Source: JADKIH01 sp031367345
GTDB taxonomy: Bacteria > Bacteroidota > Bacteroidia > AKYH767-A > 2013-40CM-41-45
DNA: 48,683 nucleotides
Assembly: GCA_031367345.1 (NCBI GenBank)
Contig: JANLPR010000112.1
Span: forward strand, 1-48,683
Direction of reading: 5' to 3'
Below are positions 9,443 to 19,393 of the stretch, piece by piece (within the stretch, counting starts at the first letter, position 1; each line of letters opens with the position of its first letter). Both the position numbers and the translations under genes were made by a program. The notes under the pieces are model-generated. The model was not told the origin of the DNA. It saw only the letters and a list, made by a program, of their open reading frames with translations, and did no database searches.

Positions 9443-11671
9443 TTAGTGACCCATTAAATTTCCAATTGCATTATCGTAAAGTGATTTAGCATCCGCTATA
9501 TGACCAAACGATTGTTCGTCGATAATTATAGGCCCTTCTGTAACTTCACCCAGATTGGAAAACTCTACATCTGCTTCTGATAAGAAGTCTACGAAGGCAT
9601 CTAATTTTTCAGGGCGCACAGAAACTATTATTCTGCCCTGCGCCTCTCCAAATAGAAAAGCATCGGCTCTCACATCAAAATCTGTTTCAATTGCAAAGCC
9701 TAGATTATTTGGCATCGACGACTCTGCCAAGGTAATGTACAAACCTCCATCTGAAACATCATGAGCAGATTCCACCAAGTCTTTTCTAATTAAATACTTC
9801 AATACATGATGAATTTTATATTCGCTTTCTAAATCGAAATATGGTACCGGCGATTTTTTAATTTTATGGAATGAATATAAATACTCTGAACATCCTATAT
9901 CATCCTTTGATTCTCCGATCATAAAAATGGAATCGCCGGCTGCTTTAAAATCGAGCGTCATTCGATTGCTTTTATCTTCTAGAATTCCTAGCATGCCTAT
10001 CGTTGGTGTAGGAAAAACAGGACCTTCGTCTGATGACTGATTATAAAAACTCACATTACCTCCGGTTACAGGCGTTTGGAATTTACGACATGCTTTACCC
10101 ATTCCTTTAATTGACTGAACAAATTGCCAGTACACTTCTTTGTTATAAGGATTGCCAAAATTCAAGCAATTCGTAATTGCTGATGGTTCGCCACCACTAC
10201 AAATAATGTTTCGCGCAGCTTCCGCAACAGCAATAGAACAACCGAGTTCCGGATCAGCATAAACATAACGAGCATTACAATCGACTGTTAATGCTATCGC
10301 TTTATTCGTTCCACGTACATCGATCACCGCAGCATCGCTTGGTGAGTTGGTGGTCATATTAACCGTACCAACCATCGAATCATACTGAGAAGTTACCCAC
10401 TTTTTAGAGGCAATATTAGGATGAGCTAATAAAAAATCGGCTACTATTTTCAAATCTTCCGGCTCCTCCACAGAGTCAATCGTAAACTTTTTATTTTCGT
10501 AATAATAACTTGGAACAGAATATTCTCTTTCATAGACAGGAGCGCCACCGCCAAGCACCAATGAATCAGCCGGTACGTTTGCTATCAATTCCTTATCCAT
10601 GTAAAACTTTAACTGAGTTCCGGAAGTAACTTCACCTATTTGAACACAATTTAAATCCCACTTCTCAAAAATGGATAGTACTTCTTTTTCCCTACCTTTT
10701 TTTACAACAACTAACATTCGCTCTTGAGATTCACTTAGCAATATTTCCCAAGGCTGCATATTTTTTTGACGAGTAGGGACTTTATCAAGATATATGTTCA
10801 TCCCATGCTTGCCTTTGGCAGACATTTCAGAGGTAGAACAAATAATACCTGCAGCGCCCATGTCTTGCATACCAATCAAAGCTTTCGTTTCAATTAATTC
10901 TAAAGAGGCTTCCATTAAAAGTTTTTCGGTAAATGGATCGCCAACTTGTACTGATGGTAAGTCTTCGGCAGAATCGCCATGAAGATCACCGCTGGCAAAT
11001 GTTGCACCATGAATTCCATCTTTCCCTGTTGCAGAGCCGACAATAAAAACAGGATTGCCTACACCGTAGGAAGTAGCTGAAACGGTTTTTCCTTCTTCTA
11101 CAATTCCGGCAGACATCGCATTCACAAGAGGGTTCACATTATAACAATCATCGAAAAATAATTCGCCACCAACAGTTGGCACTCCGAAAGCATTTCCATA
11201 ATCGCCAATTCCTTTTACAACACCACGCAACAACCATTTTGTTTTTTCCAGTTGAGGATTACCAAAACGAAGTGAATTTAATTGAGCAATAGGACGAGCG
11301 CCCATTGTAAAAATATCACGGTTAATTCCGCCTACTCCTGTTGCTGCTCCTTGATAAGGTTCAATTGCTGAAGGATGATTGTGCGATTCAATTTTAAACG
11401 CACATGCAAGTCCGTCACCAATGGAAACTAAACCGGCATTTTCAGTCCCTGCCTTGGCCAAAATATGTGGTCCTTCTTTTGGAAGTGTTTTTAACCAAAC
11501 AATTGAATTCTTATAGGAACAATGTTCACTCCACATTACGCTATAAATGCTCAATTCTGTAAAATTCGGATTCCTTCCTAGATACTGCTTAATTTTTTCA
11601 AATTCTTCCGGCAAAAGTCCCAGTTCCTTTGCTGATTCCACAGTAACAACTTGTTCTAATAATTCTGACAT
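9443..11671 (-). CDS. purL: Phosphoribosylformylglycinamidine synthase subunit PurL
   Basis: PurL makes FGAM from FGAR with ATP and ammonia in purine synthesis. At 742 residues this is the short PurL that works with separate PurS and PurQ, not the ~1,300-residue fused form. It has two AIRS-type halves. Visible motifs are MWSEHCSYKNS (H50), IESHNHPSAIEPYQGAATGV, GDLHGDSAEDLPSVQVGDP, GMQDMGAAGI in the first half and ITNCLNFGNP, PVTGGNVSFYN and HDVSDGGL in the second. The ATG at 11671 gives the expected N-terminus. The gene stands alone on the minus strand; purS and purQ are not in the window. It has its own promoter upstream and a shared terminator downstream. Confidence 0.97.
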   Translation of the reverse strand: MSELLEQVVTVESAKELGLLPEEFEKIKQYLGRNPNFTELSIYSVMWSEHCSYKNSIVWLKTLPKEGPHILAKAGTENAGLVSIGDGLACAFKIESHNHPSAIEPYQGAATGVGGINRDIFTMGARPIAQLNSLRFGNPQLEKTKWLLRGVVKGIGDYGNAFGVPTVGGELFFDDCYNVNPLVNAMSAGIVEEGKTVSATSYGVGNPVFIVGSATGKDGIHGATFASGDLHGDSAEDLPSVQVGDPFTEKLLMEASLELIETKALIGMQDMGAAGIICSTSEMSAKGKHGMNIYLDKVPTRQKNMQPWEILLSESQERMLVVVKKGREKEVLSIFEKWDLNCVQIGEVTSGTQLKFYMDKELIANVPADSLVLGGGAPVYEREYSVPSYYYENKKFTIDSVEEPEDLKIVADFLLAHPNIASKKWVTSQYDSMVGTVNMTTNSPSDAAVIDVRGTNKAIALTVDCNARYVYADPELGCSIAVAEAARNIICSGGEPSAITNCLNFGNPYNKEVYWQFVQSIKGMGKACRKFQTPVTGGNVSFYNQSSDEGPVFPTPTIGMLGILEDKSNRMTLDFKAAGDSIFMIGESKDDIGCSEYLYSFHKIKKSPVPYFDLESEYKIHHVLKYLIRKDLVESAHDVSDGGLYITLAESSMPNNLGFAIETDFDVRADAFLFGEAQGRIIVSVRPEKLDAFVDFLSEADVEFSNLGEVTEGPIIIDEQSFGHIADAKSLYDNAIGNLMGH

Positions 11672-11692
11672 TTTATTATTTTATTATCGATA

Positions 11693-11726
11693 CAAAGGTA
11701 ACAATTCACCTCGAGAGGCAGACAAA
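11693..11726 (-). promoter_or_regulatory. purL promoter
   Basis: On the minus strand TACCTTTG (11700-11693) fits TAnnTTTG, with TTTG at 11726-11723, a spacing of 22 nt. The box is 21 nt from the purL ATG. No purine riboswitch-like fold was noticed in the short leader. Confidence 0.6.
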
Positions 11727-11960
11727 GAAATCGCACTCACCAATTTATTTTTCTTAACAAATTTTAAAAACTCTTAATAACTTTTTCCCTACTACTACCA
11801 CATTCTTACTGATGGTAATCTGCATAATTTACTAACTTGCAACACCCCACTAATCGAAATTAATCAGAATGAGTGCCAAATCAGAATGATAGGTTGATGT
11901 AATTTCTTTCACAAGAATATTAATTTGACTTTCTTCGTTCTCAAATAGCCGTTTCAAAGA

Positions 11961-13238
11961 ATGCAAATTGTTCTTGTTAGCATATATCTTTTACTTTTCA
12001 TTTATTTCATAAAGAAATCGACTTTCTTTCGCGTTGAAAATTTACCCATTAATTGGCCGACCATCCTTTTTATACTCAAGGTAGCTTCCGGTGTTATTCT
12101 TGGATTAATTTATACTTACCATTATACCAATACAAAAACGACCGACACTTGGAAGTTTTTTAATGACAGTAAAATATTATTCGATGCGTTACCGGAACAT
12201 CCGGCAGATTTTTTTAGAATGATCACAGGCATTGGGTCGGAGGCTCCTGAACTAAGAGCATATTACGAAAGAATGGATGCATGGTTAAATACGAATATGC
12301 TGTTTAACGATAATAGGACTATCATTCGGATCAATGCATTTTTTCAGCTATTTTCATTTGGTTATTATTACGTTCACGTAATTTTTATGAATATCTTTTC
12401 TTTTACCGGACTCTTTTGTTTATTTAAAGTATTCAATCAGCTACTTTCAAAGTCAACGAAAGAGATTTTTATTCTCACCTTTCTATTTCCATCATTGATG
12501 TTTTGGGGATCCGGCTTATTGAAAGATGGTCTCCTCCTATTTGCCTTAGGAATGTTTATTTACTTTCTGTATGAAACCATCTATCGTGGTATTACTTTTA
12601 AAAAAAGCATTGGGCTTCTCTTCTCATTAGCACTTTTGAGTCTGACAAAATTTTATATCATATTATTGATGGCTCCCGGACTATTGATTTGGTGGGGATC
12701 ACACAAGAAAAAATGGAAGACTGTTTTTTCAAAAATGGCACTAGCATATATACTCTTCTTTTTTATTGCATTCAACATCCATTATTTGTTTCCTGAATAC
12801 AACTTGTCTTATATGTTGTATTGGAAGCAAGCAAATTTCTATGGATTTGCAAACTCTGTCGATAGCAAAAGTTTGATCGAAATTCCTCGATTAGGATACA
12901 CAGCATGGAGTATTATTCAACATGTTCCAAATGCATTTGCAACAACATTTTTCAGACCATTTATTACCGACATCCATAGCAATCCGTTGGTTTTGCTATC
13001 AGCTATTGAGAATATAGTTATCGTTTTACTATGCACTTTAGCGATTATTTTTTACCAAAAACCAAAACTCAACGATTCGGGATTTTTTTGGATGTGCCTC
13101 TTTTTTATTTTTACGCTCTATGTATTAATTGGCTTAACAACACCGGTATTGGGAGCAACAGTAAGATATAAAATACCTGCACTTCCTTTTTTAGGATTCG
13201 TTTTGCTTAATTTAACAGAAAAGAGAATTTTAAAATGA
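11961..13238 (+). CDS. Polytopic inner-membrane protein of unknown function
   Basis: A 425-residue protein with about ten hydrophobic helices, starting with one at residues 1-18 and ending near residue 418. A hydrophilic loop of ~90 residues (about 48-135, YHYTNTKTTDTWKFFNDS, many aromatic and acidic residues) follows the second helix and probably faces the periplasm. SLMFWGSGLLKDG and the loop layout recall Wzy/PMT-like glycan membrane enzymes, which often use such a loop, but I cannot assign a family. It is followed 48 nt later by an amino-acid permease, with no terminator seen between them, so they may be cotranscribed. The 289-bp gap to the divergent purL presumably holds its promoter; no clear TAnnTTTG box was found close to the ATG. 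Confidence 0.8.
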   Translation: MQIVLVSIYLLLFIYFIKKSTFFRVENLPINWPTILFILKVASGVILGLIYTYHYTNTKTTDTWKFFNDSKILFDALPEHPADFFRMITGIGSEAPELRAYYERMDAWLNTNMLFNDNRTIIRINAFFQLFSFGYYYVHVIFMNIFSFTGLFCLFKVFNQLLSKSTKEIFILTFLFPSLMFWGSGLLKDGLLLFALGMFIYFLYETIYRGITFKKSIGLLFSLALLSLTKFYIILLMAPGLLIWWGSHKKKWKTVFSKMALAYILFFFIAFNIHYLFPEYNLSYMLYWKQANFYGFANSVDSKSLIEIPRLGYTAWSIIQHVPNAFATTFFRPFITDIHSNPLVLLSAIENIVIVLLCTLAIIFYQKPKLNDSGFFWMCLFFIFTLYVLIGLTTPVLGATVRYKIPALPFLGFVLLNLTEKRILK

Positions 13239-13286
13239 CTATTATTGAATCTTAAAACCAAATAAGCATCACCGCAACTATCTACT

Positions 13287-15203
13287 ATGAACTTATTTCG
13301 AAAAAAATCTGTAGCTAAAATATTAGAACAATCCAAAGCTCGTGAAGGCCAGAGTGGATCATTAGCAAGGCATTTAGGCGTGCGCGATTTAACAGCATTA
13401 GGAATAGCTGCTATTATCGGAGCCGGAATTTTTAGCACGATTGGAAACGCAAGTGCAAATGGAGGACCGGCTGTTGTTTTCCTTTTCCTCTTTACGGCTA
13501 TTGCTTGTGGCTTTGCTGCATTTGCCTATGCAGAGTTTGCATCTATGGTGCCGGTTTCAGGAAGTGCATACACATATAGTTATGTCGCCTTCGGTGAATT
13601 AATTGCCTGGATTATTGGTTGGGCATTAATAATGGAGTATGCTATCGGAAATATTACGGTGGCTATTTCGTGGTCAGATTACTTCACCGGATTACTTAGT
13701 TCAATTGGGTATAATTTGCCGGAGTGGATGACGATGGATTTCCTGAGTGCGAGCAGAGGCCACCATGTTGCAGAGACGTTGATGGCCAGTGGAAAACTAT
13801 TTGAAAATTTAGATGCGCCTATTCAAGAGGCTTACAAGGCATGGCAAAATTCACCACAATTATTCGGCTTTCATATTGTAGCTGACCTTCCGGCGTTGCT
13901 AATAATTTTTCTGATTACGTGGTTAGTTTATCGCGGAATGAAAGAATCGAAGAACGCCGGCAATATAATGGTGCTCATTAAAATTATTATTGTGCTTATG
14001 GTAATTATAGTTGGATCTGCTTATGTGAATACTGATAATTGGCATCCATTTAATCCGAATGGAATTGGTGGAATATTAAAAGGAGTCTCTGCTGTTTTCT
14101 TCGCTTACATCGGATTCGATGCTATCAGTACTACTGCAGAAGAATGTAAAAACCCACAACGAGATCTGCCTCGAGGAATGATGTGGGCAATTATTATTTG
14201 TACGATTTTATATGTAGCCATCGCACTTGTTTTAACGGGTATGGTAAATTATTCAGAATTAGCTGTCGGCGATCCGCTTGCTTTTGTATTTCAACGCTTA
14301 GGAATGAAATGGATCTCGGCTGTAATTAGCGTTAGTGCAATTGTTGCTATGGCAAGTGTGTTACTTGTGTTTCAACTTGGGCAGCCGAGAATATGGATGA
14401 GTATGAGTCGCGACGGATTATTGCCTAAAAAGTTTTCCAAAATTCATCCGAAATATAAAACACCATCGTTCGCTACAATTGTAACCGGATTTGTTGTTGC
14501 TATTCCGGCATTATTTATGAATCTGACTTGGGTAACTGATTTGTGCAGTATTGGAACGCTCTTCGCTTTCGTATTGGTTTGTGCCGGAGTACTCAAATTA
14601 GAAATGACACCCGATGCACCTAGAGGAAAATTCAAAACACCTTACGTTAACTCAAAGTATTTCCTTTTACCAATGATCGCAGTTGGAATTTTTCTTTCAC
14701 TCAATTTCAATAAAGAGAATACTATTAATTTTTTTAAAAACAAACCAACTATTGTAAGCATTAGCGATCTGATCTCTAAAATAAATCCGACCGAAGCTAC
14801 AGGTATAAAAAAACAAATTGAAGTTTCCGACGCGGAAAATTTTGCTAAATCTAATTCTGAGATCGACACTTATTTAAAATCATTGAGCGAAGTCAATTAT
14901 CAATCGACTGTAATAAGTATGGATATTCCCAATGAAAAAAAATACGATAGCGGCATTGATGTCTTTAAACATAAAATCCCAACATGGATTTTTCTAATCA
15001 CCTGTTTATACCTTACATATTTATCATTTAGAAATAATTTATCGCTGATACCTATGCTGGGCTTAATTAGCTGCTTATACATGATGAGCGAATTAGGTAT
15101 TTCTAACTGGATTGGTTTTTCAATTTGGTTGGTAGTGGGATTGAGTATCTATTTTGGATTTAGTTATAAAAACAGCAAACTAAATAATCCTGAAGAAGGT
15201 TAA
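13287..15203 (+). CDS. APC-family amino-acid permease
   Basis: A 638-residue transporter of the amino acid-polyamine-organocation superfamily, nearest in look to cationic amino-acid transporters. Family signatures include the unwound first helix IGAGIFSTIG (residues ~48-57), the PVSGSAYTY segment in helix 3 and FAYIGFDAISTTAEE-CKNPQRDLP in helix 6/loop. About 12-14 membrane helices are visible. A soluble insert of roughly 80 polar residues (about 475-555) separates the last two hydrophobic hairpins, longer than in most bacterial members. It would import amino acids across the inner membrane by cation symport or exchange; the substrate cannot be read from sequence. The ATG follows the upstream membrane gene by 48 nt. 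Confidence 0.9.
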   Translation: MNLFRKKSVAKILEQSKAREGQSGSLARHLGVRDLTALGIAAIIGAGIFSTIGNASANGGPAVVFLFLFTAIACGFAAFAYAEFASMVPVSGSAYTYSYVAFGELIAWIIGWALIMEYAIGNITVAISWSDYFTGLLSSIGYNLPEWMTMDFLSASRGHHVAETLMASGKLFENLDAPIQEAYKAWQNSPQLFGFHIVADLPALLIIFLITWLVYRGMKESKNAGNIMVLIKIIIVLMVIIVGSAYVNTDNWHPFNPNGIGGILKGVSAVFFAYIGFDAISTTAEECKNPQRDLPRGMMWAIIICTILYVAIALVLTGMVNYSELAVGDPLAFVFQRLGMKWISAVISVSAIVAMASVLLVFQLGQPRIWMSMSRDGLLPKKFSKIHPKYKTPSFATIVTGFVVAIPALFMNLTWVTDLCSIGTLFAFVLVCAGVLKLEMTPDAPRGKFKTPYVNSKYFLLPMIAVGIFLSLNFNKENTINFFKNKPTIVSISDLISKINPTEATGIKKQIEVSDAENFAKSNSEIDTYLKSLSEVNYQSTVISMDIPNEKKYDSGIDVFKHKIPTWIFLITCLYLTYLSFRNNLSLIPMLGLISCLYMMSELGISNWIGFSIWLVVGLSIYFGFSYKNSKLNNPEEG

Positions 15204-15224
15204 ATATTTAAATCAACTTGCACA

Positions 15225-15243
15225 TAGTTTTTATAAAAAACTA
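15225..15243. repeat. AT-rich hairpin after the permease
   Basis: TAGTTTTT (15225-15232) and AAAAACTA (15236-15243) form an 8-bp stem with a 3-nt loop. There is no T tail, so it is at best a weak terminator. Confidence 0.35.
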
Positions 15244-15296
15244 CTATTCATATTCCAAAAAATCGATTTGAGTTATACACAAAACATTAATTCATT

Positions 15297-16055
15297 ATGA
15301 AAACTATTTTTATTACCGGAGCTACATCAGGATTTGGAAAAGCAATAGCTTATAAATTTGCTGAACATGGATATCAACTAATTATTACCGGCAGAAGAGA
15401 AGATCGATTGAGAGCGATCGAAAAGGAAATATCTGAACTGTATGGCACAAAAATTCAATCGCTAAGCTATGACATCCGCGATCAAGAGGCAACAAAAAAC
15501 TCGATCAATTCTCTTCCTCACGATTTTAAAACGATAGATGTGCTAGTAAACAATGCCGGTTTAGCAGCGGGATTCTCAACGATTCAAGAGGGCAATACTG
15601 AGGACTGGGACTTAATGATTGATACAAACATTAAAGGACTATTATATACTTCAAGGTTAATTATGCCAATGATGATCAATGCAGGAAAGGGGCACATTAT
15701 TAATATGAGTTCAATTGCAGGAAAAGAAGTGTATCCTAAAGGAAATATTTATTGCGCAACAAAATTTGCTGTAGACGCTATTACCAAGAGCATGAGAATT
15801 GACATGCTTGAACATGGAATAAAAGTAACATCGATAGATCCGGGTGCTGCGGAAACAGAATTTTCACAAGTCAGATTTGGAGGGAATTCTGAACGCGCAA
15901 AAAAGACTTATGAGGGTTATGAACCTTTAAAGCCTGAAGATATTGCAGATATTGTTTTCTTTGTAGCTACACGACCGGCACATGTTGTTTTAAATGACAT
16001 CGTAGTTACATGTACAGCACAAGCGAACACACAGAATTTCTATAAAAAAGGTTAA
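15297..16055 (+). CDS. Short-chain dehydrogenase/reductase, YdfG-like
   Basis: A 252-residue classical SDR. The NADP-binding glycine motif TGATSGFG lies at residues 7-14, with basic residues GRREDR after strand 2 that suggest NADP(H). NNAG follows strand 4, and the catalytic set is S139 (NMSSIAG), Y152 and K156 (YCATK). The order of motifs and the C-terminal KPEDIADIVFF helix resemble the YdfG group, which oxidises L-allo-threonine, serine and 3-hydroxy acids. The exact substrate is uncertain. It sits between the permease and lnt without a strong terminator on either side. Confidence 0.93.
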   Translation: MKTIFITGATSGFGKAIAYKFAEHGYQLIITGRREDRLRAIEKEISELYGTKIQSLSYDIRDQEATKNSINSLPHDFKTIDVLVNNAGLAAGFSTIQEGNTEDWDLMIDTNIKGLLYTSRLIMPMMINAGKGHIINMSSIAGKEVYPKGNIYCATKFAVDAITKSMRIDMLEHGIKVTSIDPGAAETEFSQVRFGGNSERAKKTYEGYEPLKPEDIADIVFFVATRPAHVVLNDIVVTCTAQANTQNFYKKG

Positions 16056-16090
16056 GGCGGAAGCTAATTCAAAACAGTTGAAAGCACCTG

Positions 16091-16109
16091 TTGCGATGTT
16101 CAATCGCAA
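16091..16109. repeat. Hairpin in the SDR-lnt spacer
   Basis: TTGCGAT (16091-16097) and ATCGCAA (16103-16109) form a perfect 7-bp stem with loop GTTCA. No T run follows. It sits directly before a GTG at 16110, which makes that GTG an unlikely start. Confidence 0.5.
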
Positions 16110-16184
16110 GTGAAAAACTACCCTTTACTTTATCGAAAACTAATTTTCAATTTCAACTTTTTTACACATCTTGCACCAATCATT

Positions 16185-17810
16185 ATGTTGAAATTTAAAA
16201 ACAATTTTTTACTTACACTTACGGCTTCAATCACAGGTATTTTATTGTGGTTGGCATGGCCTGAACGTGGGTTAACGCCATTAATCTTTGTTGCCTTTGT
16301 ACCATTACTCTTTGTAGAGCATGTTTACTCCCGATCAAAATCAAAAGAAAGTAGCTGGAAAATATTTTTCAATTATTACTTATCATTCTTACTATGGAAT
16401 ACGCTCACCACTTATTGGATTTACTACTCTAGCGATGTTGGATGCTATGTAGCAATTGGATTAAACAGTTTTTTTATGGCGGTGGTTTGGTATCTTTTCC
16501 ATCGTGTAAAAAAGAGCCATGGTCCCGGCCCGGGTTACTTTTCACTCATCTTTTTTTGGATCGCTTTTGAATATCTACATCTCAATTGGGAGATTACTTG
16601 GCCTTGGCTAACATTGGGCAATGTGTTTTCAACGCATCCGGAATGGATACAATGGTATGAATTTACCGGAGCTTTAGGTGGTTCACTTTGGGTCCTGCTT
16701 ATTAACTTATTCGTGTTTCAACTCGCAAAAAATTTTTGGTATCGCGACCTGCTTTTACGATTAAGAAAAATAAATATTATTTTTCTTACTTGCCTGATAT
16801 TTACGTTGCTTGCCGGTCCAACTATTGTTTCACTTTACTTCTACTATAAGCATACAGAGAAAGGAATTCCTACCGAGGTGGCTATTGTGCAGCCGAATGT
16901 AGATCCTTACAACGAAAAATTTAGTGGAAGTGGTACTGATCAGCTTGCTAGAATTCTTCGCCTTACCTCTTCTGTTGTTGATACCGGAACTCAATACGTA
17001 CTCGCTCCTGAAACAGCGATTCCGGAAGGTTTGTGGGAAGATCGTTTGGAAACAACAAAACCTGTTGAAACGATCAGAACATATCTCGATGGATTTCCGA
17101 ATTTGAATATGATCATTGGCTTTACTTCTTTCAAGGCTTATCCGGATTCTAATCAAAGAACAATCACCGCTCGTAAATTAAATGGAACCAATTATTATTA
17201 TGATGTTTTCAATGCAGCAATGATGATTGGCAATGCTCAACCAATCCAGATTTATCACAAAAGCAAGCTAGTTCCCGGAGTAGAGAAAATGCCTTATCCG
17301 AAAATTTTTGGATTCTTGGAAAAATATGCGCTCGAGTTGGGAGGAACATCCGGAAGCCTTGGTACACAAGATTACCGTAATTCATTTGTGGCGATGGACG
17401 GAACAAAGATCGCCCCAGCTATTTGTTACGAATCGATCTATGGTGATTTCATGTCGGGATACATTCGTGATAGTTCACAATTTATTGCAGTAATCACCAA
17501 TGATGGATGGTGGCGAAACACGCCCGGCTATCGTCAGCACATGAACTATGCTCGATTAATGGCAGTTGAATTTAGAAAAGACGTTGCGCGTTCTGCCAAT
17601 ACAGGAATAAGCTGCTTTATTAATCAGCGTGGAGATGTTTTAGCCAAAACGGAATGGTGGAAAGAAGATGCGCTCAAGGCTACTCTTTACAGAAATGAAA
17701 TTATCACTTTTTATGGAAGGAATGGTGACTATATCGGATTTATCTGCGCTTTTATGACTTGCTCTGTGCTTCTTTATTTTGGCTTTAAACGACTCATTTC
17801 TTTGTTTTAA
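16185..17810 (+). CDS. lnt: Apolipoprotein N-acyltransferase
   Basis: Lnt adds the third acyl chain to the N-terminal Cys of lipoproteins in the inner membrane, so they can be sorted onward. With ATG 16185 the protein has 541 residues: a membrane part of several helices (about 8-220) and a periplasmic carbon-nitrogen hydrolase domain (about 225-505). The catalytic triad is visible as E276 (LAPETAIPEG), K359 (YHKSKLVPG) and C414 (PAICYESIYG), with TNDGWW following. A last helix (about 515-535) anchors the C-terminus. An in-frame GTG at 16110 would add 25 residues but follows a hairpin directly; ATG 16185 places the first helix as usual. The window also encodes several probable lipoproteins that would be substrates. 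Confidence 0.95.
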   Translation: MLKFKNNFLLTLTASITGILLWLAWPERGLTPLIFVAFVPLLFVEHVYSRSKSKESSWKIFFNYYLSFLLWNTLTTYWIYYSSDVGCYVAIGLNSFFMAVVWYLFHRVKKSHGPGPGYFSLIFFWIAFEYLHLNWEITWPWLTLGNVFSTHPEWIQWYEFTGALGGSLWVLLINLFVFQLAKNFWYRDLLLRLRKINIIFLTCLIFTLLAGPTIVSLYFYYKHTEKGIPTEVAIVQPNVDPYNEKFSGSGTDQLARILRLTSSVVDTGTQYVLAPETAIPEGLWEDRLETTKPVETIRTYLDGFPNLNMIIGFTSFKAYPDSNQRTITARKLNGTNYYYDVFNAAMMIGNAQPIQIYHKSKLVPGVEKMPYPKIFGFLEKYALELGGTSGSLGTQDYRNSFVAMDGTKIAPAICYESIYGDFMSGYIRDSSQFIAVITNDGWWRNTPGYRQHMNYARLMAVEFRKDVARSANTGISCFINQRGDVLAKTEWWKEDALKATLYRNEIITFYGRNGDYIGFICAFMTCSVLLYFGFKRLISLF

Positions 17811-17940
17811 ACAGTTCATTTACAATTAACTGAAACTTAGCAGATACGATGTGTTTTATTTCCGCTTCAAGGTGTTATTGAATGCGAAACTCTTTTCCTT
17901 TTTCCTGCTAATCTCATTAACTTCGCCACTTCTAAACAAA

Positions 17941-17954
17941 ACGGAATTTTCCGT
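17941..17954. repeat. Palindrome upstream of lpd
   Basis: ACGGAATTTTCCGT is a perfect 6-bp inverted repeat with a 2-nt centre, 20 nt before the lpd ATG. It could be an operator; no regulator is identified. Confidence 0.4.
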
Positions 17955-17974
17955 CTAACGATTAAATTTTTACT

Positions 17975-19378
17975 ATGTCAGTATACGACGTTACAATTAT
18001 TGGTTCAGGCCCTGGTGGTTATGTTGCGGCAATACGTTGCGCTCAATTAGGACTTAAAACAGCTATTATCGAAAAATACAATACGCTTGGTGGTACTTGT
18101 TTAAACGTTGGCTGCATACCTTCAAAAGCTTTGCTCGATTCATCAGAACACTTTCACAATGCTGCTCACTCTTTCAGTTTACATGGAATTCTTTTAAACG
18201 ACCTCAAAGTAGATCTTAAAAAAATGATCGCAAGAAAAAACGATGTCGTAAAACAAAATGTGGATGGAATAAATTACTTAATGAAAAAAAATAAAATTGA
18301 TGTTTTTACTGGTGTTGGAAGTTTTGAATCGCCTACAAAAATTAGTATCACTACCGAAGATAAAAAAACATCTTCCATAGAAACGAAAAATACAATCATT
18401 GCAACAGGATCAAAACCATCAACACTTAAGGGAATAGAGATCGACAAAAAAAGAATCATCACATCAACAGAAGCGTTGAACTTAACAGAAATTCCTAAAC
18501 ATCTTATTATTATTGGTGGTGGTGTAATCGGTTTAGAACTCGGATCTGTTTATGCACGGTTGGGCTCTAAAGTATCGGTTGTAGAATTTACTGATTCACT
18601 TATCGGAACAATGGACCGCTCGTTAGGAAAAGAATTACAAAAAAGTTTACAAAAAATTGGCTTTGAATTTTACCTTGGACACAAAGTAACTTCTGTTAAA
18701 TCAAACGGAAATAATGTTGTCGTTACTGCAGAAGTTGGTGACGGAAAAAAAATGGAACTCAGTGGCGATTATTGTTTGGTAAGTGTAGGAAGAAAACCAT
18801 ACACCGACGGTTTATCTCTCGATAAAATAGGAGTTAAAACAGACGAAAGTGGTCGAATTGTTACCAACGAGAAACTAATGACATCTGTGAACAATATTTA
18901 TGCAATTGGAGATGTTGTTAAAGGTGCGATGTTGGCACACAAAGCAGAAGAAGAAGGAGTTTTGGTTGCTGAAACTATAGCAGGACAAAAACCACACATA
19001 AACTATTTACTCATTCCCGGTGTTGTATATACTTGGCCGGAAGTTGCAGCCGTTGGAAATACAGAAGAAGAATTGAAGGAAATAAAACGAGAGTATAAAA
19101 CAGGTATCTTCCCTTTTAAAGCAAGCGGAAGAGCTAGAGCGAGTATGGACATCGACGGTTTTGTAAAAGTTTTGGCTGATAAAACTACCGATGAAATTCT
19201 TGGCGTACACATGATAGGTCCAAGAGCAGCAGATATGATTGCAGAGGCAGTGGTAGCAATGGAATTTCGAGCATCGGCAGAAGACATTGCACGAATGAGC
19301 CATGCCCATCCTACCTACACCGAAGCATTTAAAGAAGCTTGTTTAGCTGCAACAGAAAACAGGGCCATTCATTTTTAA
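17975..19378 (+). CDS. lpdA: Dihydrolipoyl dehydrogenase (E3)
   Basis: This flavoprotein reoxidises dihydrolipoamide with NAD+ in the pyruvate and 2-oxoglutarate dehydrogenase complexes and the glycine cleavage system. The 467-residue protein shows an FAD-binding GSGPGG (residues 10-15), the redox disulphide C42-x4-C47 in GGTCLNVGCIPSK, the NAD-binding GGGVIGLELG near residue 180, AIGDV near 310, and the C-terminal HAHPTYTE with the active-site base H445 and its partner E450. Length is normal. No E1 or E2 genes are adjacent, so it may serve several complexes. hemH begins 15 nt downstream, suggesting cotranscription. Confidence 0.97.
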   Translation: MSVYDVTIIGSGPGGYVAAIRCAQLGLKTAIIEKYNTLGGTCLNVGCIPSKALLDSSEHFHNAAHSFSLHGILLNDLKVDLKKMIARKNDVVKQNVDGINYLMKKNKIDVFTGVGSFESPTKISITTEDKKTSSIETKNTIIATGSKPSTLKGIEIDKKRIITSTEALNLTEIPKHLIIIGGGVIGLELGSVYARLGSKVSVVEFTDSLIGTMDRSLGKELQKSLQKIGFEFYLGHKVTSVKSNGNNVVVTAEVGDGKKMELSGDYCLVSVGRKPYTDGLSLDKIGVKTDESGRIVTNEKLMTSVNNIYAIGDVVKGAMLAHKAEEEGVLVAETIAGQKPHINYLLIPGVVYTWPEVAAVGNTEEELKEIKREYKTGIFPFKASGRARASMDIDGFVKVLADKTTDEILGVHMIGPRAADMIAEAVVAMEFRASAEDIARMSHAHPTYTEAFKEACLAATENRAIHF

Positions 19379-19393
19379 TATTATTTATTCGCT

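Noticed and set aside
16110..16184. Longer Lnt start at GTG 16110
   Set aside because: It follows a hairpin without a gap, and the extra 25 residues have no match to the usual Lnt start.
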